DNA of 18,345 nucleotides from Alphaproteobacteria bacterium (GCA_013152625.1 JAADFY010000177.1:1-18345); one strand, 5' to 3'; positions 5,780 through 14,844 are shown, numbered from the stretch's first letter. Notes: generated from the letters alone by a model not told the origin. Program-made: numbers and translations.

Positions 5780-8322
5780 TCCGCCTCCTGGGCTGGATAC
5801 GGGTGGGTTTGACCGATCTGCGCGGCGATCTGCGCCGGTTTGGCGTCCTGCTTGCCTGTCTGGCTTTGGGCACCGGGGTCATTGCCGCAGTGGGCTCTGT
5901 TGGCGAAGGCCTCAAACAGGCCGTTGAACGGGACGCGTCGGTCATGATGGGGGGCGATCTGGAGGCCCTGCCGGCCGGACGGGCCGCCACCGAACAGGAA
6001 CTGGAATTTTTGCGAACTCTGGGCACGGTAGCCTATGTGGTGGACACCAATGCCCGGGGGGTGGCCGGCGAAAACAGTGCGTTTATTGATCTTTTGGCCG
6101 CCGGCGACAATTACCCATTGCGCGGCAATGTGGTCAGCCCGCAACTTGAGCCCGGGGCCAAACCTGCCGCGCTGCTGGACCAGCGCGATGGGGTCTGGGG
6201 CGCCATTATCGATGCGGTGCTGTTTGACCGGCTCGATATCGGGCTTGGGGATCGCTTCAAGATCGGCAGAACCGAATTTGAAGTGCGGGGCACGCTTTCA
6301 TCTTTGCCCGATGGTGCCCTGCGCGGATTTCAGCTGGGTCTGACCAGCGTGATTTCCACCAACGCATTTGCCACCATGACCGATCTGCGCTCGCCGTTGC
6401 CCGGCCTGCTCACCCACCACCGTTACAAGATCGTTCTGGACGGTATAAGCTATGAAGAAGCCTCGGCGGCCATAATCGAGCGTTTTGGCGACACGGAATG
6501 GTCCACCCGCTCCCCCCGGGATGCCGCCGGCAATCTGGTCCATTTTTACGATCTGTTCTCGCGGTTCCTGCTTATCGTCGGCCTGTCGTCGCTGCTGGTG
6601 GGGGGTGTTGGCGTGGCCAATGGGGTTTCCACCTATATCGGCGAACGCCAACGCTCCATCGCCACCCTGCGCGCCCTGGGCGCCACGGGGCCGCGCATTC
6701 TAGTGCATTTTCTCGCCCAGATCGGAATTTTGACCTTTGTCGGTGTGGGCCTCGGGGTGTTGTTCGGCGCGGTGGCCACCATGGCGATCCTGCCGGTTGT
6801 CGGGCAGGCCCTAAACGTCAATCTGCCGCCAGTTATTATTCCCGGGCCCCTGTTAACCGCCGCCGGATTTGGCATTCTGGCCGGGTTCGCCTTTTCCTAC
6901 ATGCCCCTCATGCGGGCGCAAAAGGTCAGCCCCGCCCTGTTGTTTCGCTCCCTTGGATCAGTGTTGCCCCAGTTGAGCTGGCAGGGCATGGCCAAGATTT
7001 CGGTCATGGGACCGATCATTCTTTCTGCAGCGGGCATTTTCTGGCTGGCCGTCATCACCACCGGGAACATCACACTGGTCATGTATTACGCGGTGGGGGT
7101 GGTGGTGGCATTTGGCCTGTTGCGCGCCTCGGGCTGGCTATTGCAGGCGCTGCTCAGGGTCCTGCCGCCCGTGCCCGACGCCGCCTGGCGCAATGCCATT
7201 CGCAACATTTACCGGCCAGGATCAAATGCCCCGGTGGTGATCGTTTCCATCGGGCTTGGGCTTTCCATGCTTTTGATCATCGCCCTTCTCAACAATAACC
7301 TGCACGCCCAGTTGCTGGGAGCGGTCAGCCGGGACGCACCGACATTTGTCGCCACCGACATGTTTGCCGATGAGGTTGAAACCCTTGAACAACTCGCCAT
7401 AACCGAGCCCGGCCTGACCCGCTTTCAATGGGCCCCGATGCTGCGCGCGGCTGTTACCAGCATCAAAGGCGAAGATCCGAAATCCTTAGAGAATCTGGAA
7501 GAAGAAGCCACCTTCCTCATCACCGGCGAAATCCCGGTCACCTGGTTGCGGGACCTGCCGGCGGGCACCACGGTTGTCGATGGCGCCTGGTGGCCGGCCG
7601 ATTATTCGGGCCCACCACAAATTTCCCTGCGTTCCACCATGAAAACCCAGTTTGGTCTCGAAGTCGGCGACGTCATCGAATTTACCATGTTCGGCGATGC
7701 GTTCGAGACCACCATCGCCAACTTCCGCGACTACCAGTGGCAGAACGGCATCAATTTCATGGTGACCTTCTCTCCCGGATTTATCGAAAGCTACCCGTCA
7801 ACTTTCCTGGGCACCATCAAGGCAGCCGAAGGGCAGGAAAAAGATATTGAACGGCTGCTGACACGCACATTTCCCGACATCAGTTTCATCCCCATCGGCG
7901 ATGCCCTCAATCAGTTGTCAAATATTCTCGGCCAGCTGGGCACGGCGGTAAATATTGTCGGCGGGCTTGCCGTAATCAACGGTCTTTTGGTGCTTGCCGG
8001 CACCATGGCCGCAGGGCGCAAACAGCGCGAAGCCGATGCGGTGGTTCATAAGGTGCTCGGCGCAACCCGGGCGGATGTTTTGTGGATTTTCATCTTCGAG
8101 TATGGCCTGCTGGGTGCATTTGCCGCCGTCATCGCCTCGGTTGTCGGGGTTACCTCGGCCTGGGCCATTACCTTAAGCGCCCTGGAAATCGATTTTGCCG
8201 CCAACCCGGCTTTGATCGGCATTGTGGTTGCCGGCGCCATTGTGCTCACCGTCGCTGCCGGGGCCGCCACCACCTGGCGGGCGCTGTCGAGCCGTCCCGC
8301 CCAGGTTTTAAGAAACGCCTGA
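5776..8322 (+). CDS. ybbP: FtsX/MacB-type ABC permease, YbbP family
   Basis: An 848-residue inner-membrane protein starting at GTG inside the ybbA stop (GTGA overlap). Order: a first helix (about 16-38), a periplasmic MacB-like domain (about 40-250), three helices of an FtsX domain (about 256-285, 310-345, 355-375), central helices (about 403-465), a further helix near 486-508, a second periplasmic domain, and a C-terminal FtsX domain (about 715-845) with the usual cytoplasmic READAVVHKVLGATR stretch that contacts the ATPase. The duplicated FtsX layout and length match YbbP. With YbbA it should form a lipid- or lipoprotein-handling exporter; its substrate is not known. No frameshift is seen. 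Confidence 0.9.
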
Positions 8323-8370
8323 TCCGGCGATCAGCGCTGGCACGAAACCCAAACCAGGCAGACGGACAGC

Positions 8371-9159
8371 ATGAACCTTTCGAAAAGTTTCGACCTCGCA
8401 AAAAGTTTCGACCTGGGCGGCAAAACCGCGCTGGTCACCGGCTGCAGGCGGGGCATAGGCCGGGCCATGGGGCGCGCACTTGCCGAAGCGGGCGCCGATA
8501 TAATCGGGGTCAGCGCAACGCTGGAAGCATCTGGCAGCGAAATTGAACGGGACGTAACCGCCCTGGGGCGCCGTTTCGTCGCTTATGACTGCGATTTTTC
8601 CAACCGGAAGGCCGTTTTGAAATTCGCCGCCAGGGTGCTTGAGGACACCCCCCGGATAGATATACTCGTCAACAATGCAGGCACCATCCGGCGGGCCCCG
8701 GCGGCAGAGCATTCCGACGCGCTCTGGGACGAGGTCATGGAGGTGAATTTGTCCTCCCAGTTCCGGCTTACCCGGGAAATCGGCAAGTCAATGGTCGCGA
8801 ACGGTTCCGGCAAGATCATTTTCATCGCTTCGCTGCTTACGTTTCAGGGCGGGATCAATGTGCCCGGCTATGCCGCTTCCAAAGGTGCCATCGGCCAGTT
8901 GACCAAGGCCTTTGCCAATGAATGGGCTGCCGGAGGCGTCAACGTGAACGCCATTGCGCCCGGCTATGTCGCAACCGACAATACACAGGCCCTGCGCGAC
9001 GACCCGATACGTTCAAAGGCGATTCTTGAACGGATACCGGCGGGGCGATGGGGGCAACCGGAAGATTTTGCGGGGCCCGTGGTGTTTTTGGCCTCTTCGG
9101 CCTCGGATTATGTGCATGGCACAATCCTGAGCGTCGATGGCGGCTGGATGGCACGTTAA
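8371..9159 (+). CDS. kduD: 2-dehydro-3-deoxy-D-gluconate 5-dehydrogenase (KduD-type SDR)
   Basis: A 262-residue classical short-chain dehydrogenase. NAD-binding TGCRRGIG (23-30), NNAG (101-104), catalytic S154, Y167 and K171 are all present. KduD-like signatures are strong: LVTGCRRGIG, VTALGRRF, DILVNNAGTIRR, FQGGINVPGYAASK, ANEWA, NVNAIAPGYVATDNTQALR, RIPAGRWGQPEDF, and the C-terminal DGGWMAR. KduD interconverts 2,5-diketo-3-deoxygluconate and 2-keto-3-deoxygluconate in breakdown of unsaturated uronates from pectin or glycosaminoglycans. The N-terminus has an in-frame 18-bp-period repeat encoding KSFDL twice (5-9, 11-15); the second copy aligns with the usual family start. It follows ybbP by 48 bp and precedes the nag operon by 420 bp on the same strand. 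Related SDRs act on other sugar acids, so the exact substrate is less sure than the family. Confidence 0.87.
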   Translation: MNLSKSFDLAKSFDLGGKTALVTGCRRGIGRAMGRALAEAGADIIGVSATLEASGSEIERDVTALGRRFVAYDCDFSNRKAVLKFAARVLEDTPRIDILVNNAGTIRRAPAAEHSDALWDEVMEVNLSSQFRLTREIGKSMVANGSGKIIFIASLLTFQGGINVPGYAASKGAIGQLTKAFANEWAAGGVNVNAIAPGYVATDNTQALRDDPIRSKAILERIPAGRWGQPEDFAGPVVFLASSASDYVHGTILSVDGGWMAR

Positions 9160-9253
9160 AGCCCTTTTTTGATGGTTACAAACCAAGGCACCTGGTTCTT
9201 TGTTGACGCGTGTTGTTTTCCCGACGGCGGCTCTTTTTCCCCTCGCGCCGGGT

Positions 9254-9282
9254 GGCTGGTCGCATAGCGGCTCGCACCTCGC
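9254..9282 (+). repeat. Dispersed intergenic repeat, family B, copy 1
   Basis: This 29-bp stretch matches 18272-18300 at 26 of 29 positions, including the shared core CGGCTCGCACCTCGC. Both copies are intergenic. Confidence 0.7.
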
Positions 9283-9303
9283 TTGCCCGATAACCGGAAC
9301 CAT

Positions 9304-9320
9304 CCCGGATCAAGTCCGGG
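9304..9320. repeat. Short palindromic element CCCGGA-TCAAG-TCCGGG
   Basis: A 6-bp perfect stem around TCAAG. This GGATCAAGTCCGGG motif is abundant between genes in many alphaproteobacterial genomes (recalled, not searched). It marks the gap as a repeat-insertion region rather than pointing to a regulator. Confidence 0.6.
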
Positions 9321-9429
9321 GACGGAATCCTTATAGGCAAATGCCCTTGCGTTCATCGCCGGAACCGGGGCTGCGCCAGCGTTGCAGGCCGAGATTTTTG
9401 CACCACACAAACGGCGGGGTGATTTCCGC

Positions 9430-9458
9430 TTGCTTTCGGCGCGGAACGTCAGCATATT
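9430..9458 (+). promoter_or_regulatory. Candidate sigma-70-type promoter for the nag operon
   Basis: TTGCTT (9430-9435) and CATATT (9453-9458) are 17 bp apart. Each half matches the consensus only partly. It lies about 120 bp before the nagB-like start and directly abuts the tandem TACCATAC motif, the layout of a repressible promoter. Prediction only. Confidence 0.3.
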
Positions 9459-9478
9459 ACCATACTAGGCTACCATAC
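9458..9478. promoter_or_regulatory. Tandem TACCATAC motif; candidate operator
   Basis: TACCATAC occurs at 9458-9465 and 9471-9478, a 13-bp period. Read on the minus strand each half is GTATGGTA, similar to the GGTAT-containing half-sites bound by GntR-family regulators of sugar-acid and amino-sugar genes. No regulator gene is in the window. The role is inferred from position and form. Confidence 0.35.
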
Positions 9479-9579
9479 CAAGGCAGGTTTGAATGTATCC
9501 AGGTGCCAACCCGGTCATAAAATGCAAGTCATGTCCGGGCAGCGGGCTTTTTCGCTTTGTTCTGCTGGCGGGCCATTAA

Positions 9580-10356
9580 ATGATTGTCGATCTTTCAAAC
9601 AGCGTGTCCGAACTGGCGCAAAAGGCGGCCAGCCTGGGCGCCAATGAAATTCGTTCTGCCATCGACGCCCGCAATGAGGCGTTCATAATTCTGGCCACCG
9701 GCGCCAGCCAGCTTGAAACCCTGACCTGCCTGATCAAAGAACCCGATATTGACTGGTCGAAGGTTACCGCCTTTCACCTGGATGAATATATCGCCATGCC
9801 GGTCACCCATAAAGCCAGTTTCCGGCGTTATTTGACCACCCGGTTCGTTGATAAAGTCCCCACCCTTGGGTCCATGATCCTTATCGAGGGGGACGCGGAT
9901 GATCCGGGGGGCGAAATCGCCCGGGTTTCGGCGATCATTTCCGCCATTACCATCGATGTGGGATTTATCGGGATCGGCGAGAATTCTCATCTCGCGTTTA
10001 ACGATCCGCCTGCGGATTTTGACACAAAAGACCCGTTCATTATCGTCGATCTGGACGAAAAATGCCGCCAGCAGCAATTTGGCGAAGGGTGGTTTCCAAG
10101 TCTGGCAGATGTGCCTTTGCAGGCCATTTCCATGTCGGTTCGTGAAATTCTGCGCGCCAGAACCCTGGTCTGCGCGGTGCCGGACGAACGAAAAGCGGCA
10201 GCGGTCAAATGCGCCATCGAGGGCCCGGTGAGCAACCTGTGCCCATCTTCCATTTTGCAAACCCATGAAGCCACGACCATTTTCATCGAGCCGGGTTCGG
10301 CGTCGGCCCTGTCGGCCCAGACCCTGGACCGCGCAAAATCGGCGGCTGCTTTATGA
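9580..10356 (+). CDS. nagB: Glucosamine-6-phosphate deaminase-like protein (NagB family)
   Basis: A 258-residue NagB/6-phosphogluconolactonase-fold protein. It has LATGASQLETL (38-48, phosphate-binding loop), FHLDEY (65-70, with D68 equivalent to the catalytic aspartate of E. coli NagB) and GIGENSHLAFNDPP (131-144). In that last motif E. coli NagB reads N-D-G-H-I-A-F-N-E; here the aspartate is asparagine (N135), the histidine is kept (H137), and the glutamate is aspartate (D142). NagB converts glucosamine-6-phosphate to fructose-6-phosphate and ammonia. The gene overlaps nagA by 4 bp (ATGA), which strongly supports an amino-sugar role. An in-frame TAA directly before the ATG fixes this as the furthest upstream start; the ribosome site is weak. 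It belongs to a divergent subgroup, so a related aminosugar isomerase or deaminase activity is possible. Confidence 0.8.
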   Translation: MIVDLSNSVSELAQKAASLGANEIRSAIDARNEAFIILATGASQLETLTCLIKEPDIDWSKVTAFHLDEYIAMPVTHKASFRRYLTTRFVDKVPTLGSMILIEGDADDPGGEIARVSAIISAITIDVGFIGIGENSHLAFNDPPADFDTKDPFIIVDLDEKCRQQQFGEGWFPSLADVPLQAISMSVREILRARTLVCAVPDERKAAAVKCAIEGPVSNLCPSSILQTHEATTIFIEPGSASALSAQTLDRAKSAAAL

Positions 10357-11543
10357 AACTGGGGGAAAAAACCAGCCCCTATCGCCTAAGTGGGTGCATG
10401 GGCACTGACGGGCAGTGCACCACCTACGAGATCGGCGCTGACGGTGTGGTTTTAGCCTCCACCCCCGCCGGGCCGGCACCAATGGATCCGCCTTCCCTGA
10501 TCACCCCGGGCCTGGTGGATATTCAGGTCAACGGGTTTGCCGGCATTGATTTCAATGCCCCGGGCCTGACCGCAAAAACCCTCGATCTGGCGCTCAGCGC
10601 CATGCTGGCCACCGGGGTTACGAAATGCCTGCCCACCCTGATCACCGCAGGTGAGCGACAGCTTTTGTCCCTGCTGGGCGACCTGGACCAGGCCGTTACC
10701 GAAAGCCGGCTGGGGCCCCTCATGGTTCCCGGATATCATATTGAAGGGCCGTTTTTATCGCCGCTTGAGGGCTATAGCGGCGCCCATCCCGCCCACCAGA
10801 TGCGGTCTGGTTCTCTTGAGGTGGTCCAGAAGCTGCAGGCGGTGGCGACCCGGCCCATCCGGATCATGACCGTGGCCCCCGAAGTCGACGGGGTGGTCGA
10901 GCTGATCCCGGACCTGGTTTCGCACAATATTACAGTTGCCATCGGACATACCGCCGCCACCAGAGCACAAATAGATCTGGCGATCGAAGCGGGTGCCACC
11001 TTGTCCACCCATCTGGGCAACGGCGTGCCGCACCTTTTGAACAAAAACGAAAATTCCCTGCATGTACAGCTGGGACGCGATCAGCTGACCGCCAGCTTTA
11101 TCGCCGACGGAATACACATTCCCCCCGACATGCTGCAATCCTGGCTGCGGGCGAAAACCCTGGACCGCTCGATCCTTGTAACCGACGCTTCGGCCCCGGC
11201 CGGGGCCCCCGGGACCGGCGGAATTTTTACCATCGGCGATCAAGAGATCGAACGTTTAGCCGATGGCTCGGTGCGCATTCCCGGATCGAGCTATCTGGCC
11301 GGTTCAGGGGCTGCCATGGACGCAATGGTGCGCAATGTCATGGCCTGGTTCGGCCTTTCGGTGAGCGATATTTTGCGTCTGGCCCGCACCAACCCGCTGG
11401 CCGCCATCGGCCTGCCGGTGGACGGCCCAACTGTTAACCAGCCGGCCGAATTCGTTGAATGGCGCTGGCGCGATGCCAGGCTTTTCGTCCATGGTGCCCA
11501 TGTGGGACACCATTATTTGCAAACGGGGGCCGCAAGCGCGTAG
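10353..11543 (+). CDS. nagA: N-acetylglucosamine-6-phosphate deacetylase
   Basis: A 396-residue amidohydrolase-family deacetylase. TPGLVDIQVNGFAGIDFN (51-68) is the typical NagA opening of the barrel. Metal and catalytic residues are in place: E131 in HIEGPFLS, H199 in GHTAAT, H220 in THLGNG, and D278 in VTDASAPAG. It removes the acetyl group of GlcNAc-6-phosphate, giving the substrate of NagB. It lacks the H-x-H motif of two-metal amidohydrolases, as E. coli NagA does. Most NagA proteins have HLFNAM after H220; here the sequence is HLGNGVPHLLN, a divergence that may reflect a subgroup. The start overlaps the end of the nagB-like gene by 4 bp, so translation is coupled. The 240-bp gap after it separates the enzyme pair from the transporter genes. 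Confidence 0.88.
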   Translation: MKLGEKTSPYRLSGCMGTDGQCTTYEIGADGVVLASTPAGPAPMDPPSLITPGLVDIQVNGFAGIDFNAPGLTAKTLDLALSAMLATGVTKCLPTLITAGERQLLSLLGDLDQAVTESRLGPLMVPGYHIEGPFLSPLEGYSGAHPAHQMRSGSLEVVQKLQAVATRPIRIMTVAPEVDGVVELIPDLVSHNITVAIGHTAATRAQIDLAIEAGATLSTHLGNGVPHLLNKNENSLHVQLGRDQLTASFIADGIHIPPDMLQSWLRAKTLDRSILVTDASAPAGAPGTGGIFTIGDQEIERLADGSVRIPGSSYLAGSGAAMDAMVRNVMAWFGLSVSDILRLARTNPLAAIGLPVDGPTVNQPAEFVEWRWRDARLFVHGAHVGHHYLQTGAASA

Positions 11544-11783
11544 ACTTCGACTTTGCTGTTTGAGCGCACCCACACACGAAGGGGGTAAATACCGGATTAT
11601 GATTTGCGCCAGATCGCACCGGCGCACCCGTAAGGCAGGCCGCCCATTGACCCGGAGTTTTTAGTGTTTACGGTTTTGGTCGGCAAGCAAAGGATCGGAA
11701 CAGGGCGGATATGTCAGGCTTCGGGCTGCGGCGGTATTGTACGAACTACAAAAGACAAAATTCTATCCAACGGAGGAAAGTCC
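11544..11783. promoter_or_regulatory. 240-bp gap before the binding-protein gene; weak promoter candidate
   Basis: It holds an inverted repeat TGCGCC/GGCGCA (11605-11610, 11621-11626) and a weak promoter-like pair TTGACC (11647-11652) and TACGGT (11669-11674), 16 bp apart and about 110 bp before the start. No T-run follows the hairpin. A second start site for the transporter genes is possible, as is simple readthrough from nagA. Confidence 0.3.
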
Positions 11784-13727
11784 ATGAAAATAATTCCTAA
11801 TTCAACAGCAAGCTGGGCGGGAGGCGCCGTTCTGGCCCTTGGTCTGGGGCTGACGGCGTTCAGCCCGGCCCTGGCCCAACCCTATACCGGTGCGCCCATG
11901 TTTGATGCGATGGTGGCATCGGGTGCCCTGCCGCCAGTGGAAGAGCGTCTGCCTTCCGAACCCCTGGTTCAGGAAGTAACCGACTCCATCGGCTCGTATG
12001 GCGGCACCTTGCGCCGTGCGTTTCTGGGACCCTCGGATCACAACAACTACACCCGCGTGGTCTATGATGCGCTGGTGCGTTTTGCCCCCGATGGCGGCGA
12101 AGTCCTCCCCCATATCGCCAAAGGCTGGGAATCCAACGATGATTTCACCCAGTGGACGGTTTTCCTGCGCAAGGGCATGAAATGGTCGGACGGTTCTGCG
12201 TTTACCGCCGATGACGTTATGTTCTGGTATGATTCAATCCTGAACAACGAGGAACTGACCCCGTCGAAACCGATCTGGATGCGCAACGGCGACGGCTCCT
12301 CGGTTATCGTGGAAAAACTCGACGAAACCTCCGTGCGCTGGACATTTGGACAGCCCAATACCGCTTTCCTGCTTGATCTGGCCAACAAGGACGGCGCCGA
12401 CCGTTCCATTGCCAATCTTGCATTTGCACCGGCTGAATATCTCAAGCAGTTCCATCCTGATTTTACCGACGCTGCTGAACTGGAGGCAAAGGTAAGTGCT
12501 TCGGGTTTTGAAACCTGGACGCAATTGTTTGCCGTAGAGGCCATGCCGCACCTGTCGGGCAATCGTCCTTCAACCGCCGCCTGGGCCCCCAAAGGTTCCA
12601 CCGTGGCCGACGAAACCTTCGTCATCGAACGCAATCCGTACTATTTTGCCGTCGATGCTGATGGTCAGCAACTCCCATATGTCGACAAGGTTCAGTTTAC
12701 GTTCTTTGCTGACAAGGAAACCCTCAATCTGGCGGCCATCGGCGGGCAGATCGACATGCAGGGCCGGCACATTGCCATGAGCAACTTCCCGGTTCTCGTG
12801 GAAAACGCGGATAAAGGCGGCTATCGTGTGGTCACCTATCCCACCTTTGGTGGTTCTGATGCGGTTTTGATGTTCAATCAGACCTATCAGAATGATGAAG
12901 CGGTGGGCGATATCCTGAGAAACAAGGATTTCCGTATTGCCCTGTCCTATGCCATTGACCGTGAAGCGATCAAGGAACTGGCATTTTTAGGCATCGGCGA
13001 ATCCCGCCAGGGCGTGCCCGCTCCGTTCTCACCTTACTATCCCGGTGATGAATATGCGTTCAAATATACCCAGCTTGAAATCGACAAGGCCAATGGCATT
13101 CTCGACGATATCGGGCTGACCGAACGTGACAGCGACGGGTTCCGCCTCATGCCGAACGGCGAGCGGATGGATCTTGAAGTCGGTGTGGTTCCCGCCTTTG
13201 CCAGCTGGGCCGATATCGGCCAACTGGTGGTTGAAGACTGGGCCGAAGTCGGGGTTCGCGCCCGGGTGGAAATTCGTGAGCGTACGCCCCACTTCGCCAT
13301 GCGCGACTCCAACGACCTGCAGATCGAAATCTGGAATGAAGACACCACGGGCTTTCCGTTCTCCGGTTCGCCCAAATTCGATCCGCGTTCTCTGGTGGCT
13401 CTGACCTTTGCGCCTCTGGTGCGTAAATGGGTTGAAACCGATGGTGCTGAAGGCATGGCTCCGACACCGGAAATCCAACGCCTCATGGACATTATCGATG
13501 AAGCCAAACTGTCGGCGCGTCCGCGCCAGATCGAACTGGCTCAGGAGCTGTTCCGGATCTGGGCTGACAATGTGTGGGAAATCGGCACCGTTGGCCTGAC
13601 ACCGATGGTGCAGGGCGTGATTGTCGTCAATGAGAACCTGCGCAATGTGGCCGAGGTGGCCGGCAATGACTGGCCGCTGCGTACTCCGGGCAATACCCGC
13701 CCAGAACAATTCTACTTTGTTCAGTAG
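11784..13727 (+). CDS. ABC transporter substrate-binding protein, peptide/opine family, oligosaccharide-type
   Basis: A 647-residue periplasmic binding protein of the SBP_bac_5 family. The start at 11784 has a strong GGAGG six bases upstream; the frame is open to 11664 but without a ribosome site. A signal peptide (MKIIPNSTASW, hydrophobic core, cleavage after ALA at about 31) is clear. Family features: YGGTLRRAFLGPSDHNNYTRVVYDALVRF (72-100), the WTVFLRKGMKWSDGSAFTADDVMFWYD region, RIALSYAIDREAI in the C-terminal half. It is longer than peptide binders (about 500-550), with the size of the branch that includes rhizobial alpha-galactoside (AgpA) and chitobiose-type binding proteins. Next to nagA and nagB, the ligand is likely an amino-sugar-containing saccharide. 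No lipobox is present. Confidence 0.87.
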   Translation: MKIIPNSTASWAGGAVLALGLGLTAFSPALAQPYTGAPMFDAMVASGALPPVEERLPSEPLVQEVTDSIGSYGGTLRRAFLGPSDHNNYTRVVYDALVRFAPDGGEVLPHIAKGWESNDDFTQWTVFLRKGMKWSDGSAFTADDVMFWYDSILNNEELTPSKPIWMRNGDGSSVIVEKLDETSVRWTFGQPNTAFLLDLANKDGADRSIANLAFAPAEYLKQFHPDFTDAAELEAKVSASGFETWTQLFAVEAMPHLSGNRPSTAAWAPKGSTVADETFVIERNPYYFAVDADGQQLPYVDKVQFTFFADKETLNLAAIGGQIDMQGRHIAMSNFPVLVENADKGGYRVVTYPTFGGSDAVLMFNQTYQNDEAVGDILRNKDFRIALSYAIDREAIKELAFLGIGESRQGVPAPFSPYYPGDEYAFKYTQLEIDKANGILDDIGLTERDSDGFRLMPNGERMDLEVGVVPAFASWADIGQLVVEDWAEVGVRARVEIRERTPHFAMRDSNDLQIEIWNEDTTGFPFSGSPKFDPRSLVALTFAPLVRKWVETDGAEGMAPTPEIQRLMDIIDEAKLSARPRQIELAQELFRIWADNVWEIGTVGLTPMVQGVIVVNENLRNVAEVAGNDWPLRTPGNTRPEQFYFVQ

Positions 13728-13752
13728 GGTTTTAGGCCTGAAATAATCTTCG

Positions 13753-13779
13753 CCGGCGCGTCCTGTACGGATGCGCCGG
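13753..13779 (+). other. Strong intercistronic hairpin after the binding-protein gene
   Basis: CCGGCGCGTCC (13753-13763) pairs with GGATGCGCCGG (13769-13779), 11 pairs with one G-U, around loop TGTAC. Only a broken T-run (TGCATTTAATC) follows. Hairpins here commonly act as partial terminators or 3'-end stabilisers, keeping binding-protein mRNA more abundant than permease mRNA. Confidence 0.6.
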
Positions 13780-13791
13780 TGCATTTAATCT

Positions 13792-13823
13792 GCCCTGACC
13801 GTGTGCACTGTGTCAGTCAGGGC
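13792..13823 (+). other. Second intercistronic hairpin before the first permease gene
   Basis: GCCCTGAC (13792-13799) and GTCAGGGC (13816-13823) are perfect complements with a 16-base loop that contains GTGCAC. It ends 31 bp before the permease start. With the hairpin at 13753 it makes a tandem structured spacer; it could also be a binding site. Confidence 0.5.
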
Positions 13824-13854
13824 AACCCAGCAAACCGTGCGGATGTAGAAAAAA

Positions 13855-14844
13855 ATGTTCACCTACATCCTGAAACGGTTGCTGATCCTGCCCCTGCTGA
13901 TGTTCGTTTTCTCCGTGGTCGCCTTCATTCTCATACAGGCGCCGCCGGGGGATTTTGTTACTTCTTATGTGGCTGAACTTGCCGCCTCCGGCTCGGCCAT
14001 GGATCAACGCCAGATCGAAGCACTGCGCGAACTATACGGCCTCGATCAGCCCGCCTATATTCAGTACTTCAAATGGGTCAGCCGTCTGCTGGTGGGCGAC
14101 ATGGGCTTTTCCCTCGACTTTCAAAAACCCATATCCGAACTGATCGGCCAGCGCCTCCTGCTTACCGTCATTTTAGGCCTGGCCACCTTGCTGTTCACCT
14201 TCGCGGTGGCCCTGCCCATCGGCATCATCTCCGCCACCCGCCAATATTCGTTTTTCGACTATTTCTTCACTGTCCTGAATTACATCGGCATCGCTACCCC
14301 CACCTTCATGACCGCCCTGATTTTGATGTGGCTGGCGTTTTCCAATTTCGGCATCACCATCACCGGGCTGTTTTCGCCCGAGTTCGCCAATGCCCCGTGG
14401 AGCTTTGCCAGGGTGGTGGACTTAAGCCAGCACCTGTGGCTGCCCATGGTTATTCTCGGACTGGACGGAACCGCGCGGCTGGCCCGGATATTGCGCGCCA
14501 ACCTGCTTGATGAACTCAACAAGCCCTATATGGAAATGGCACGGGCCAAGGGCATGTCGGAGTGGGCGCTGGTTATCAAATATCCGGTGCGGCTGGCCAT
14601 CAACCCGCTGGTTTCCTCTCTTGGCTGGTATCTGCCGCTGATTTTTTCCGGCTCGCTGATCGTAGCGACGGTGCTCAACCTGCCCACCATCGGCCCGCTG
14701 TTGCTGCGCTCGCTGATATCCCAGGACATGTTTTTAGCCGGCACCATCGTTTTGACCTATTTCGGGCTGGCGGTCATTGGAACATTGCTGTCCGACATAT
14801 TTCTGGCCTGGCTTGATCCGCGCATTCGCATGGAAGCGGCATGA
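13855..14844 (+). CDS. ABC permease, DppB/OppB type
   Basis: A 329-residue inner-membrane permease of the peptide/opine family. It starts MFTYILKRLLILPLLMF (first helix about 10-28), has the usual periplasmic stretch ending YIQYFKWVSRLLVGDMGFSLDF (68-89), then five more helices. The cytoplasmic coupling loop is PYMEMARAKGMSEWALVIKYPVR (224-246), with the EAA-type A-x-x-x-G. It forms the pore with the DppC-type protein downstream. It follows the binding protein by 127 bp containing two hairpins, and precedes the next permease by 66 bp. The ribosome site is weak and A-rich. Confidence 0.9.
   Translation: MFTYILKRLLILPLLMFVFSVVAFILIQAPPGDFVTSYVAELAASGSAMDQRQIEALRELYGLDQPAYIQYFKWVSRLLVGDMGFSLDFQKPISELIGQRLLLTVILGLATLLFTFAVALPIGIISATRQYSFFDYFFTVLNYIGIATPTFMTALILMWLAFSNFGITITGLFSPEFANAPWSFARVVDLSQHLWLPMVILGLDGTARLARILRANLLDELNKPYMEMARAKGMSEWALVIKYPVRLAINPLVSSLGWYLPLIFSGSLIVATVLNLPTIGPLLLRSLISQDMFLAGTIVLTYFGLAVIGTLLSDIFLAWLDPRIRMEAA

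Larger units (their letters stand above)
9160..9579. other. 420-bp repeat-rich gap between kduD and the nag operon
   Basis: No plausible gene lies here; the open frames on both strands run through repeats. From left to right it holds a family B repeat (9254-9282), a CCCGGA-TCAAG-TCCGGG hairpin (9304-9320), and, near the nag genes, a possible promoter (9430-9458) and a tandem TACCATAC motif (9458-9478). Confidence 0.7.

Noticed and set aside
9156..9455. 99-codon minus-strand frame in the kduD-nagB gap
   Set aside because: It is a translation of the intergenic repeats (family B and the GGATCAAGTCCGGG hairpin), a common source of false genes.
11738..11766. TTGTAC-N17-TTCTAT as promoter of the binding-protein gene
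   Set aside because: Transcription would begin at the ribosome site itself (GGAGG at 11773), leaving no usable leader.
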